Assembly: GCA_028290085.1 (NCBI GenBank)
Contig: JAQGKN010000667.1
Location: forward strand, 1 to 6,849
From: Hyphomicrobiales bacterium
GTDB taxonomy: Bacteria > Pseudomonadota > Alphaproteobacteria > Rhizobiales > Beijerinckiaceae
Length of the DNA: 6,849 nucleotides
Direction: 5' to 3'
The notes under the pieces are model-generated. The model worked only from the letters and a program-made list of their open reading frames with translations, did no database searches and was not told where the DNA came from. A program made the translations under genes and the position numbers. Of the stretch, positions 1-6,747 are shown one piece after another. Each line of letters begins with the position of its first letter. Position 1 is the first letter of the stretch.

Positions 1-68
1 CTTCAGAAATTTCCGTTGAAAAATGACCGGCCGATGAAATCCGGGTCTTTTTCAGCAGCCTGCTAGGA
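1..68. mobile_element. Terminal end of an insertion sequence (left copy, extends off the window)
   Basis: Positions 1-62 are the exact reverse complement of 6754-6815, and the match continues to 68 with one mismatch (position 63 against 6753). The inner tip reads CAGCAGCCTGCTAG preceded by a T run, which looks like the ends of IS1182-type elements from memory; the family assignment is tentative. The match runs to the window edge, so the true repeat is longer. A perfect match of 62 bp is longer than the usual terminal inverted repeat of such elements, so the two sites are more likely the same end of two IS copies than the two ends of one element. No transposase gene is in the window. Confidence 0.75.
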
Positions 69-187
69 ATGACAACCGTCCCCAACGAGGCAAAGCGCGT
101 CACGTCGCTCTGACAATCTGCCCGGCGTCCACTGACGCGAAAAGCGTGGGCGTGCCGGCCTTACCGCCAATGAGATCGCTGCCTGAC

Positions 188-193
188 AGGAGA
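188..193 (+). promoter_or_regulatory. Ribosome binding site deciding the TTG start of the hydrolase
   Basis: AGGAGA lies 6 nt before TTG 200. The longer in-frame candidates GTG 146 and ATG 170 have no purine-rich element at a suitable distance. The extra N-terminal 18 residues would be Pro/Arg-rich and precede the usual beginning of the fold, which supports the shorter protein. Confidence 0.65.
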
Positions 194-199
194 TTGGGC

Positions 200-976
200 T
201 TGAAACAAGAAGATCACAGCACAGAGTACGACCTGACCATCAAGCGGGTGGGGAATGAAGGCCCCCTCATCGTCTTTCTGCATGGAGAGGATGGAACGGC
301 CAGATCAGGTCCGTTCCTCGAAGCGCTGTGCGAACACGCGCGCGTTATAGAACTGATCTTGCCCGGATTCGACGGAACTCCAATTCCTGCATGGCTCGAC
401 GACATGCAAGACCTCGCATTCTTCCTTACCGAGTGGATGAAGAAGGATGCTGTCGCCAGTGTACATCTCGTCGGGCATTCACTCGGCGGGTGGCTCGCCG
501 CCGAAATGGCGATGCTGAATCCGACAAGACTTGCTAGCCTGACGCTCATCGCGCCGGGCGGCCTTCGTCAGGAAGGAGTTAAGCTTTTCGACGTGTTCCT
601 CGCGGCGCCCCGGGAGGTCGCTATGGCCTCGGTTTGCGATGCTGAACTGGCAGAGCAATTGGTTCTCGACTCGTTGGCAGAAGATCGCACGGATCTCCTC
701 CTGCAGAACCGGTTCATGACGGCACGTCTTGCATGGCAGCCCAGATTCTACAGCCCTCGTCTTGCCAAGTGGCTGCATCACGTCAAACTACCAACGCAGA
801 TAATCTGGGGGGCCGAAGACCGGATCTCCCCTGTCGGGCTTACCGCAGCGTTTGAGTCTCGGCTGCCGCACTGCACGACTCACGTACTGCCATCCTGCGG
901 GCACCTTCCACATATCGAACGCACGCACGAGGTCGCTAAACTCGTCCGGCTATTCACGCAGGGATTTCCTTCATGA
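200..976 (+). CDS. Alpha/beta hydrolase (MhpC-like fold), likely TTG start
   Basis: This is a serine hydrolase of the alpha/beta fold, 258 aa from TTG at 200. I chose this start because AGGAGA at 188-193 sits 6 nt upstream; the frame stays open to GTG 146 and ATG 170, but neither has a ribosome site. Visible motifs are the oxyanion-hole His-Gly (residues 28-29, in FLHGEDGT), the nucleophile elbow GHSLGG (Ser94), the acid Asp207 (in WGAEDR) and the catalytic His235 (in CGHLPHIE), so the triad is complete. Length is usual for the family. There is no signal peptide, so it is cytosolic. Its stop overlaps the start of the next gene (ATGA, 973-976), which indicates translational coupling with the flavin-dependent oxidoreductase. 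Inference: it hydrolyses an ester, lactone or carbon-carbon ring-fission product made by that enzyme. The substrate is unknown. A thioesterase, lactonase or haloperoxidase-like role is also possible. Confidence 0.88.
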   Translation: MKQEDHSTEYDLTIKRVGNEGPLIVFLHGEDGTARSGPFLEALCEHARVIELILPGFDGTPIPAWLDDMQDLAFFLTEWMKKDAVASVHLVGHSLGGWLAAEMAMLNPTRLASLTLIAPGGLRQEGVKLFDVFLAAPREVAMASVCDAELAEQLVLDSLAEDRTDLLLQNRFMTARLAWQPRFYSPRLAKWLHHVKLPTQIIWGAEDRISPVGLTAAFESRLPHCTTHVLPSCGHLPHIERTHEVAKLVRLFTQGFPS

Positions 977-2130
977 AGTTCTTCTTCTTTCACCTTATGC
1001 CTTATGCCGATCTCGATCTCGAGTTTGACAAATCCTACCCCGCGACATGGGTCGTCCTTCCCAACAGTTATTACGACCCGGAGAAGGGCCACAAGCTTTA
1101 CAACAGGTATCTGGACGAACTCGAATACGCCGACGAACTCGGGTTCGACGGCATTTGCGTCAATGAGCACCATCAAACCGCCTATGGCATGATGCCCGCT
1201 CCGTCAGTTCTTGCCGGCGCTCTGTCGCGGCGAACGAAAAACGCTAAGATTGCGGTCCTGGGCCGCGCTTTGCCCCTCCTCAACAACCCTCTGGTCGTGG
1301 CGGAAGAGTTTGCGATCCTCGACAATATAACCGGTGGACGTCTTGTCGCCGGATTCGTCCGCGGCATCGGATCCGAATATCACAGCACCGGAATGAACCC
1401 GACGGAAAGTCATGATCGCTTTCACGAGGCGCACGACCTCATCCTGCGCGCATGGACTGAAGTTGGTCCATTCAGTCATGAAGGCAAATATTACAACCTG
1501 AATTATGTAAACCTCTGGCCCCGCCCTTTTCAGAAGCCGCACCCACCGATCTGGATCCCCTCCCAAGGGTCTCGAGAGACCATCGAGTGGGCGGCAGCCA
1601 AGGAGCGCCGCTACACCTACCTTCAGACCTTCAGTCCGGTCAGCGCCCTCTACAAGTTTATGGCGATGTACAGGGAAGCCGCGCGACGGTCGGGCTATGA
1701 GCCTTCGCCCGATCAACTCGGCTGGTCAGTCAACACCTATGTCGCCGATAGCGATGAGCAGGCGCTGCGTGAGTCGCGGCCCCACATCGAGGCTTTCGTC
1801 AACAAGTTCCTTCGTAAGCCAATGGATATGCTCCTCCCACCGGGCTATCTCTCGCTTTCCTCGATGAAGGGGGTCATGCAGGCCAAGCAGAGCTTGACCG
1901 GCATGCGCAGCGTTGAAGATCTGATCAAGAACGGACAGTTCATCTGTGGCAGCCCGGAGACCGTACGCGCGCAACTCGAAGAACATCAGGATAAGGCCGG
2001 CTTCACCTATTTGCTGCCGAACCTGCAATTTGGAACGCTACCAGCCGACCTCACGCGCCGGAACATGGAACGCTTTGCGGCCGACGTCATGCCGCATCTA
2101 CGCAACCGCGCACCCCCGGCGGGCCTATGA
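973..2130 (+). CDS. LLM-class (luciferase-like) flavin-dependent oxidoreductase
   Basis: This 385-aa protein belongs to the bacterial luciferase-like TIM-barrel family, whose members use reduced FMN (or F420) and oxygen to oxidise small organic molecules. The family marks are in order: a beta strand at the N terminus (MKFFFFHLMPY), ICVNEHHQ at 62-68, PLVVAEEFAILDNITGGR at 106-123 followed by a glycine-rich VRGIG stretch near 129-133, PHPPIWIPSQGS at 189-200, and the C-terminal CGSPETVRAQL at 325-335. Length and both ends look complete. It starts 8 nt after AGGGA (960-964) and overlaps the hydrolase by 4 nt, so the two proteins probably act in sequence. It is closer to the luciferase/alkanal-type branch than to the RutA-like gene at 4928. 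No flavin reductase is nearby, so FMNH2 would have to come from an enzyme encoded elsewhere. The substrate is not predictable. It ends 30 bp from the converging gene, with no clear terminator between. Confidence 0.9.
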   Translation: MKFFFFHLMPYADLDLEFDKSYPATWVVLPNSYYDPEKGHKLYNRYLDELEYADELGFDGICVNEHHQTAYGMMPAPSVLAGALSRRTKNAKIAVLGRALPLLNNPLVVAEEFAILDNITGGRLVAGFVRGIGSEYHSTGMNPTESHDRFHEAHDLILRAWTEVGPFSHEGKYYNLNYVNLWPRPFQKPHPPIWIPSQGSRETIEWAAAKERRYTYLQTFSPVSALYKFMAMYREAARRSGYEPSPDQLGWSVNTYVADSDEQALRESRPHIEAFVNKFLRKPMDMLLPPGYLSLSSMKGVMQAKQSLTGMRSVEDLIKNGQFICGSPETVRAQLEEHQDKAGFTYLLPNLQFGTLPADLTRRNMERFAADVMPHLRNRAPPAGL

Positions 2131-2160
2131 TGCGACGAATGAAAGAACGCCAAGTGGAGT

Positions 2161-3213
2161 TTACCCCGCGCGCTTGTAGGGCCCGAGTTCCGCAAGCGCC
2201 GCCTCGACGTAGGACAGATCGACGATTTGCGCCGCTTTGATGCTGTTGCCGACAAGCCCCAGTCCCTGAACGAAGGCGAGGTCTTTCTCCAGACTTGCGA
2301 GATTAGGCCTTCCGTCGGGATCGCAAGCGCTGGGTACCATTGCCTTGAGCAGACCGATATCCTTCACGCGCGAATACTTCGCGATGATCGCGATCACCTC
2401 GTCGCCTTTCGAACCGACAAAATGACCGTCGCTTTGCGCGTCGTTCATGTCGCGCGCGCCGCGTATGAAGGCCTTCATGAATCGCACGCCTATGTCGCGA
2501 CGCTTGGCGATAAACTCCGAACCAAACGTCACAACGGCCGCCTGTTGGTCAGGGTAGAACGTGTCGACGGTCGTGAAACGTCTCGCAATACCCCGCTGTT
2601 CGGCGAGTGAGACCGTGGGCTCGGAAACAATTGCGACGTCAATCGCCTTGTTCTGGAGCCCGGCGAATTGATCTCCAGTGCTGAGATACACGCGCTCGCA
2701 ATCCGTGAACGCGAGACCGCCGCGCTTCATGGCTTCGTTCAGGATCGATTGCTCGCCAGCACTTCCGATCGCCGGTATAGCCACCTTGAGCCCTTTGAGG
2801 TCCTTGAAATCCGCAAAGCGCCCCGTGTCCATGAGATCCTGACGCACGAGGATGGATTCAAAACCATATTTGGGTGCGTTTCGCGCCTTGTCTGCCACGA
2901 TCCTGACGGGAATGCCTCGTTCCGCAGCATTGTACAGGCCTGCGGAAACAGCCCCGCCGCTGACGTCGAGTTGTCCGGTGCCGAGGGACGCGATCATCTT
3001 CGCACCCGATGGAAAATCCGCGATGTCCACATCCAGGCCGACATCGCGGAAGTAACCCTTGGCGTCGGCAATGAAGAACGGTGCATCGCTGATGGTGTTC
3101 ACGATCCCCAACGTGACGCGGTCGGCTCCTTTGCCCTGGGCAAGCACGAGCCGCGACGAACCAATTGAAGCGAAACTGGCCGCGACGAATGTCCGTCTGT
3201 TGATCCGGGCCAT
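2161..3213 (-). CDS. ABC transporter substrate-binding protein (NMT1/SsuA-like)
   Basis: This is a 350-aa periplasmic binding protein of the NMT1/THI5-SsuA-TauA type, which in its family captures thiamine precursors, sulfonates, nitrate or aromatic acids for ABC import. Residues 1-25 look like an export signal with a twin arginine (NRRTFVA, Arg6-Arg7), a short hydrophobic stretch and a probable cut after VLA, so Tat export is possible. Hallmarks are APFFIADAKGYF followed by GLDVDI (44-64) and LGTGQLDVSGG (77-87), the ligand-cleft region. The start ATG at 3213 has GGGAGGA (3219-3225) 5 nt upstream. It lies 175 bp downstream of the MFS gene on the same strand and converges on the oxidoreductase. 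No ATPase or permease gene is present, so it is an orphan here. It may serve a distant ABC system, or its partners were lost when the segment moved. The ligand is unknown. Confidence 0.88.
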   Translation of the reverse strand: MARINRRTFVAASFASIGSSRLVLAQGKGADRVTLGIVNTISDAPFFIADAKGYFRDVGLDVDIADFPSGAKMIASLGTGQLDVSGGAVSAGLYNAAERGIPVRIVADKARNAPKYGFESILVRQDLMDTGRFADFKDLKGLKVAIPAIGSAGEQSILNEAMKRGGLAFTDCERVYLSTGDQFAGLQNKAIDVAIVSEPTVSLAEQRGIARRFTTVDTFYPDQQAAVVTFGSEFIAKRRDIGVRFMKAFIRGARDMNDAQSDGHFVGSKGDEVIAIIAKYSRVKDIGLLKAMVPSACDPDGRPNLASLEKDLAFVQGLGLVGNSIKAAQIVDLSYVEAALAELGPYKRAG

Positions 3214-3266
3214 GCTGATCCTCCCAAAATCTTGTTTGATGTCGGCTTCTTTCGAGCCGTGTCAGG

Positions 3267-3295
3267 ATCAGACGCGATGCCGGATGCGGTGTCAA
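3267..3295 (-). promoter_or_regulatory. Putative sigma70-type promoter for the substrate-binding protein
   Basis: On the minus strand, TTGACA (3290-3295) is followed after 17 nt by TCTGAT (3267-3272), a consensus -35 and a 4-of-6 match to the -10 hexamer. It would give a leader of roughly 45 nt before ATG 3213. A small hairpin, CGGCT and AGCCG around a 7-nt loop (3243-3259), lies in that leader. This suggests the binding protein can be transcribed independently of the MFS gene upstream. Confidence 0.5.
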
Positions 3296-3321
3296 CGGCG
3301 GTAGAGGATCATACAAACGAT

Positions 3322-3351
3322 GCCTAGCAAAGCGCGCACGGCTTGCTCGGC
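3322..3351 (-). terminator. Weak hairpin 38 nt past the MFS stop, possible terminator
   Basis: Arms 3322-3330 and 3343-3351 pair over 9 positions with one mismatch, around a 12-nt loop. The minus strand has no clean U run after it (only a TTTGT further on), so an intrinsic terminator is doubtful. It could be an RNA-stabilising stem between the two minus-strand genes, or chance. Confidence 0.2.
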
Positions 3352-3388
3352 ACCCTGCTGAAAGGGCAGAGACGCAATCCTGATGAAG

Positions 3389-4765
3389 TCACGGTTCCGA
3401 GCCAGAGTTCATCAGTGCGAGGACGCATGCGCGCCTTTTTGCACGGGTGAGACGGCTCATGACCAGCAGCAAGCACGCCACGATCACCGGGGGAATCGCT
3501 GCCAACTGGAAGATTTGTTCTGGCCTCCATTGCGACGCCAGCATTGCGCCTCCGACCAGCGGACCGACGATGGCTCCCGTCCGCCCGATTCCCAAGCCCC
3601 AGCCGACCCCGGTGGCACGGATGAAAGTTGGATAAAAAGCGCCTGCGAGGACGATGAGTGTCGTCTGGCCTCCCATGACACCGGCACCCGCGAGGAAGGC
3701 AGCCGTATCAGTTACCGCCAGGTTCGTGCCTGCAGCACCCATCACTATGACACCGATGGCTGAAGCCAGGAGAAGCGGCACGAGTGTTCGATAAAATCCT
3801 ATTCTGTCGAAAAGCGGCCCCAGCAATATGGTGGCCATGACACTACCGGCCTGTTGCGCAGCTCCCGCATAGACCGCCTGCTCCCGGCTGAGACCAGCGC
3901 CGATCAGCACGGTTGGTGTCCAGCTGGCGAGCAGGAACACGTCGAACAACATCAGGAAGAACATTACCCAGAGGAGGACTGTTCCTGTAGCCCGCCCTTG
4001 CTTGAAGAGGTGCGGAAGCGTGAACCCGCGAGCGTGCTCCTCACTTATCATGAACCGCGTATCGCGCGTGAGCTGAGGATCAGGATAGATCCGCTTGAGG
4101 ATCGCAGCGATATGTACGGGCGCGGCTTTCTTGGCTGCAAGATGCCGAACGCTCTCAGGCAAAGCGAACACCATGACCAGGCAGAGAAGCAATGGCAGGA
4201 TGCCGCCGACGATAAACATGGAGCGCCATCCATAAGCGGGGATGATCTGCGCCGCGAGAACACCTCCGGCAAATGCGCCGACTGAAAAGCCCGTGAACAT
4301 CCACGCGGTGATTCTGCCTCGCATGCGCATCGGCGCATATTCGCTTGTCAGTGCAAGCGCATTGGGCATGCAGGCCCCGAGCCCGATTCCGGTCAGAAAG
4401 CGCAGCGTCATAAGTTGATCCAGATCATTCACCCACGCCGTCGCAAGCGTAGCGAGAGCAAACACGAGCACACTCGTTATCATGATGGATCTGCGCCCAA
4501 CCCAGTCGGCAATCGGCGCAAGGAAAAGGCAGCCTATCAAAATGCCAAACAGGCCTGCAGAGAAAACCCCTGCGAGCATTTGGGGCTGGACTTTGAACTC
4601 ACCAATGACCGCTGGCGCCACGAAGCCTATGATCTGCGCGTCGAAGCCATCGATCATGACGGCGACACCGCAGATCACGGCAACAAGGATTTGCAGAGAA
4701 CTCAGTTTCTGCTGATCAATCCATTGAGGCACATCGATGAGTGTTCCAGCTGCATCAACGCTCAT
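3389..4765 (-). CDS. MFS transporter, aromatic acid:H+ symporter (AAHS, PcaK-like) family
   Basis: This is a 458-aa inner-membrane proton symporter with the usual length and about twelve hydrophobic segments. The AAHS family imports benzoates, hydroxybenzoates and related organic acids. Family marks are DGFD followed by IGFVAP in TM1 (39-51), the MFS motif APIADWVGRR between TM2 and TM3 (83-92), TGIGLGACMPNALALTSEYAP in TM4 (125-145), and YPTFIRATGVGWG then GIGRTGAIVGP in the second half (378-402). The Asp pair in DGFD and the loop Asp-Arg correspond to residues known to matter in PcaK. ATG 4765 is preferred over the in-frame ATG 4780: GGGAGGGG (4771-4778) is 5 nt before 4765, overlaps the upstream ATG, and copies the spacing of the binding-protein gene. 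The C terminus ends in a short basic tail. It is divergent from the RutA-like gene. An aromatic or heterocyclic acid is the likely cargo; the exact one is unknown. Confidence 0.9.
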   Translation of the reverse strand: MSVDAAGTLIDVPQWIDQQKLSSLQILVAVICGVAVMIDGFDAQIIGFVAPAVIGEFKVQPQMLAGVFSAGLFGILIGCLFLAPIADWVGRRSIMITSVLVFALATLATAWVNDLDQLMTLRFLTGIGLGACMPNALALTSEYAPMRMRGRITAWMFTGFSVGAFAGGVLAAQIIPAYGWRSMFIVGGILPLLLCLVMVFALPESVRHLAAKKAAPVHIAAILKRIYPDPQLTRDTRFMISEEHARGFTLPHLFKQGRATGTVLLWVMFFLMLFDVFLLASWTPTVLIGAGLSREQAVYAGAAQQAGSVMATILLGPLFDRIGFYRTLVPLLLASAIGVIVMGAAGTNLAVTDTAAFLAGAGVMGGQTTLIVLAGAFYPTFIRATGVGWGLGIGRTGAIVGPLVGGAMLASQWRPEQIFQLAAIPPVIVACLLLVMSRLTRAKRRACVLALMNSGSEP

Positions 4766-4794
4766 AACAACCCCTCCCATTCTTGTTTTCTGTA

Positions 4795-4822
4795 ACAGTA
4801 ACGGGCGGGTTTTGGTTGTCCA
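4795..4822 (-). promoter_or_regulatory. Possible promoter for the MFS gene
   Basis: On the minus strand, TGGACA (4817-4822, 5 of 6 to the -35 consensus) is followed after 16 nt by TACTGT (4795-4800, only 3 of 6). The position, about 30-60 bp before ATG 4765, is right, but the -10 is poor, so an activator or another element may be used. Confidence 0.28.
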
Positions 4823-4867
4823 GCGCTTAACACGAAGCAGAAAAGCCTAGCAGGCCTGGCCAATCGG

Positions 4868-4895
4868 TTGACGCGCCGTGTCTGTTGGCTAGCAT
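4868..4895 (+). promoter_or_regulatory. Putative promoter of the RutA-like gene
   Basis: TTGACG (4868-4873, 5 of 6) and TAGCAT (4890-4895, 4 of 6) are separated by 16 nt. The expected leader before ATG 4928 is about 25 nt. It faces away from the MFS gene, so the 162-bp region 4766-4927 is a divergent control region. Confidence 0.45.
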
Positions 4896-4901
4896 GGCGC
4901 G
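4872..4901. promoter_or_regulatory. Candidate operator: inverted repeat over the promoter
   Basis: CGCGCCGTG (4872-4880) and CATGGCGCG (4893-4901) form 9-bp arms with one mismatch and a 12-nt spacer. Together they cover the spacer and -10 of the putative promoter. That geometry suits a dimeric repressor such as a TetR, GntR or MarR protein, but no regulator gene is in the window and a chance repeat of this quality cannot be excluded. Confidence 0.3.
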
Positions 4902-4927
4902 ATGACGGCGCAGTCAAGGACGTAGGC

Positions 4928-6052
4928 ATGGCGAGCTATTTCGGCGAGAACCGGTTCAAGTTCGGCGTGTTCGGACTTAATTGCGCGGGCGGCATGACGC
5001 TTAGTTCGGTCGCCGAACGCTGGCGCGCCGAGTGGGACGACATCGTCGCGGTAGCTAAAATCGCGGACCAGGCTGGAATCGAATTTTTACTGCCGATCGC
5101 CAAGTGGAAGGGGCTTGGCGGCGACGCAGATATGTGGGGGCGCTCTTTCGAGACCTTCACACAAGCCGCTGCGCTCGGAGCGATAACGCAGAGGATAGGG
5201 CTTTTCGTGACCGCACACGTTTCGCTGTTGACGCCCGCATTCGCGGCGAAGGCGATCACCACGATTGATCACGTGACGCATGGACGCGCAGGCCTGAACA
5301 TCGTTTGTGGCTGAAACCCGGACGAGTTCGACATGCATGGTGTGACCGTCGATCCGGATACGCGATATGCGCGCGGTCTCGAGTGGTACAAAATTTACGA
5401 GCGATTGCTGACCGGCGAGAGCTTCGACTGGTCGGGCGACTACTATACGCTTCGAGGTCTCGCGACAGATCCGCTGCCGGTCCAAAAACCGCGGCCGCCG
5501 GTGATGTCGGCTGCGCAGTCAGGCGACGGCCAGACGTTCGCCGCGCAGGCCTCCGACATTCTGTTCACCTCGATGCACAGTGTCGATCAGGTGCGCGATA
5601 CAGTCTTGCGCCAGACGGCGCTCGCTGCGCTCTACAATCGCCGTCCAGATATCTACGTGCAAACCCAGATCGTCTGCAAGCCGAGCCGCAAGGAGGCGGA
5701 GGACTGGATCCATTATTACGCTGGGGAGAAAGCAGATCAGGAGGCCCTCGCTTATTTCCGTCGACAGAAAGCCGTGACGCTATCCAAGAGTACGCGCGAG
5801 GCAACATCGGAAGCGGATAAGGCTGTGCTCGCAAGTGTGCAGCCTACCGACCGGAAGTACGCTGGTATCTTCCCGGGCATGTATCCGCTGGTCGGTTCGC
5901 CGGACGATCTGGTGGAAGAGTTCCGGAAGCTGGAAGCGATCGGCGTCGCCGGCTCCGCCCTCGTTTTCCTCAACTACCTACAAGAGATGCCTTACTTCGT
6001 GCAGGAGGTGCTTCCCCGCATGGAAAGAGCCGGGTTGCGGCGGCCCATCTGA
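4928..6052 (+). pseudogene. RutA/NtaA/DszA-type flavin-dependent monooxygenase interrupted by an in-frame TGA
   Basis: This is a 374-codon LLM-class monooxygenase that would otherwise be complete. Relatives (pyrimidine oxygenase RutA, nitrilotriacetate monooxygenase, DszA) use FMNH2 and oxygen to open rings or break C-N or C-S bonds. AAGGA at 4916-4920 lies 7 nt before ATG 4928. The N-terminal part contains FKFGVFGLN, LLPIAKWKGLGGDADMW (54-70), FETFTQAAALGAI and TTIDHVTHGRAGLNIVCG (111-128). Codon 129 (5312-5314) is TGA, and the same frame resumes with NPDEFDMHG. RutA has Trp at this place (VTGWQ), so one G-to-A change of TGG explains the stop. The rest reads cleanly: SAAQSGDGQTFAAQASD, then LVGSPDDLVEEFRKLEAIG, ending at a normal TGA at 6052. 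Without suppression the product is a 128-residue stub lacking most of the barrel. Internal ATG 5333 has no good ribosome site. It has its own promoter and diverges from the MFS gene. A sequencing error is the main alternative. Confidence 0.85.
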
Positions 6053-6137
6053 GGCACGCCTCGACGAGCAACGCCCAGATCGCGATGCTCTGGCAGCTAA
6101 ACTCTTGGCCGTTCGTTGCCATAGCGCATGTCGCCAC

Positions 6138-6621
6138 GCAGATCGACGGGCGCGCGCCCGAGAAAATCTCCCTAAGCATGCGCTCGTGCCGCTTTGTGGC
6201 GAGCGGATCATCGATTATTTGGACGTCTTCGGCGGAGTCTAGGGTTTTGTGTGCGGCGTCACAGATACGACGTTCGTCTTGCGGCTACAGGCCACCGCCC
6301 AAAAGCGCGCCAAAATAGCAGCCCAAATACTTCGGCTGTTAGAGCGCCGACGGGGGCCTCGAGGCGCTGCTTGGCCACGAGAGAACCTCGCCATATGGCG
6401 TATCGCGCGCTTTTCGCAGACGATCAATCAGCCAATGTAACCTCCTGGATGTATCGCTTCGCGGCGCGTCGGTGCGGGCGCCGGATACGCCGGCAGTGGG
6501 TACGCGCGTCCATCTAGTCACAACACCAGCCGGCGTCGTCGGCGCTCTGCCGGACGGCTTCGCGGTTGAATTCGCCCGGCTGCTGCCCGTGAAGACCTTC
6601 GGCCCCGAGCCAATCGTGTGA
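6138..6621 (+). pseudogene. Decayed double-PilZ-domain protein gene
   Basis: No intact frame exists, but two frames together spell a roughly 200-aa double-PilZ protein of the kind I recall from Rhizobiales; PilZ domains bind cyclic di-GMP. In frame 3, ADRRARARENL then HALVP (6138-6191), GERIIDYLD (6198-6224) and TAQKRAKIAAQ (6294-6326) match the first domain and linker. A TAG at 6240-6242 interrupts it, apparently in place of a Glu codon. A shift near 6340-6370 moves the match to frame 1: GHERTSPYG, then DVSLRGASV (6448-6474, the D-x-S-x-x-G PilZ motif), VGTRVHL, and PDGFAVEFARLLP (ending near 6585), closing at TGA 6619-6621. The first domain is compressed, its start is not found, and c-di-GMP-binding arginines cannot be placed confidently. 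It is 85 bp downstream of the oxygenase on the same strand, with no sign of functional linkage. Family assignment is from motif memory. Confidence 0.68.
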
Positions 6622-6694
6622 TCAACTGGCCAATCGGCGGAGAAACCGCGGGGCGAGCCCAGCTGACCGTGACAGTGTCCGCGAATCGCCAACC

Positions 6695-6709
6695 CCGCCA
6701 TAATGGCGG
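6695..6709. repeat. Short perfect palindrome
   Basis: CCGCCAT and ATGGCGG flank a single A. It stands alone in the 125 bp between the PilZ remnant and the IS end, where I recognise no gene. A palindrome of this size is expected by chance about once in a window this long, so no function is claimed. Confidence 0.25.
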
Positions 6710-6747
6710 CCGACCACGAAGGCATCGCGGAACTCGCGACATGAGGC

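Noticed and set aside
1204..1716. Minus-strand open frame of 170 codons
   Set aside because: It is antisense to the intact flavin-dependent oxidoreductase and has no recognisable domain; it is a by-product of high GC codon use.
2131..2160. Bidirectional terminator between the convergent genes
   Set aside because: The 30-bp gap has no stem of useful length and no T run.
2668..3168. Plus-strand open frame of 166 codons
   Set aside because: It is antisense to the substrate-binding protein, whose signal peptide, ribosome site and domain motifs are all convincing.
3854..4285. Plus-strand open frame of 143 codons
   Set aside because: It lies wholly antisense to the clearly recognisable MFS gene, has a low-complexity charged composition, and shows no family motif.
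4843..4855. Possible third IS tip: a CTAGCAGGC match near the divergent promoter
   Set aside because: Only nine bases agree with the IS end and the sequence departs at once; it is too short to be a remnant.
5312..5314. Selenocysteine or reassigned TGA codon
   Set aside because: The family residue is Trp, not Cys, other genes in the window end with TGA, and no selenocysteine insertion element was recognised after it.
5333..6052. A separate 239-aa oxygenase gene starting at ATG 5333
   Set aside because: It is the same frame as the upstream part, resumes in the middle of a conserved motif, and has no ribosome site; it is the downstream portion of one interrupted gene.
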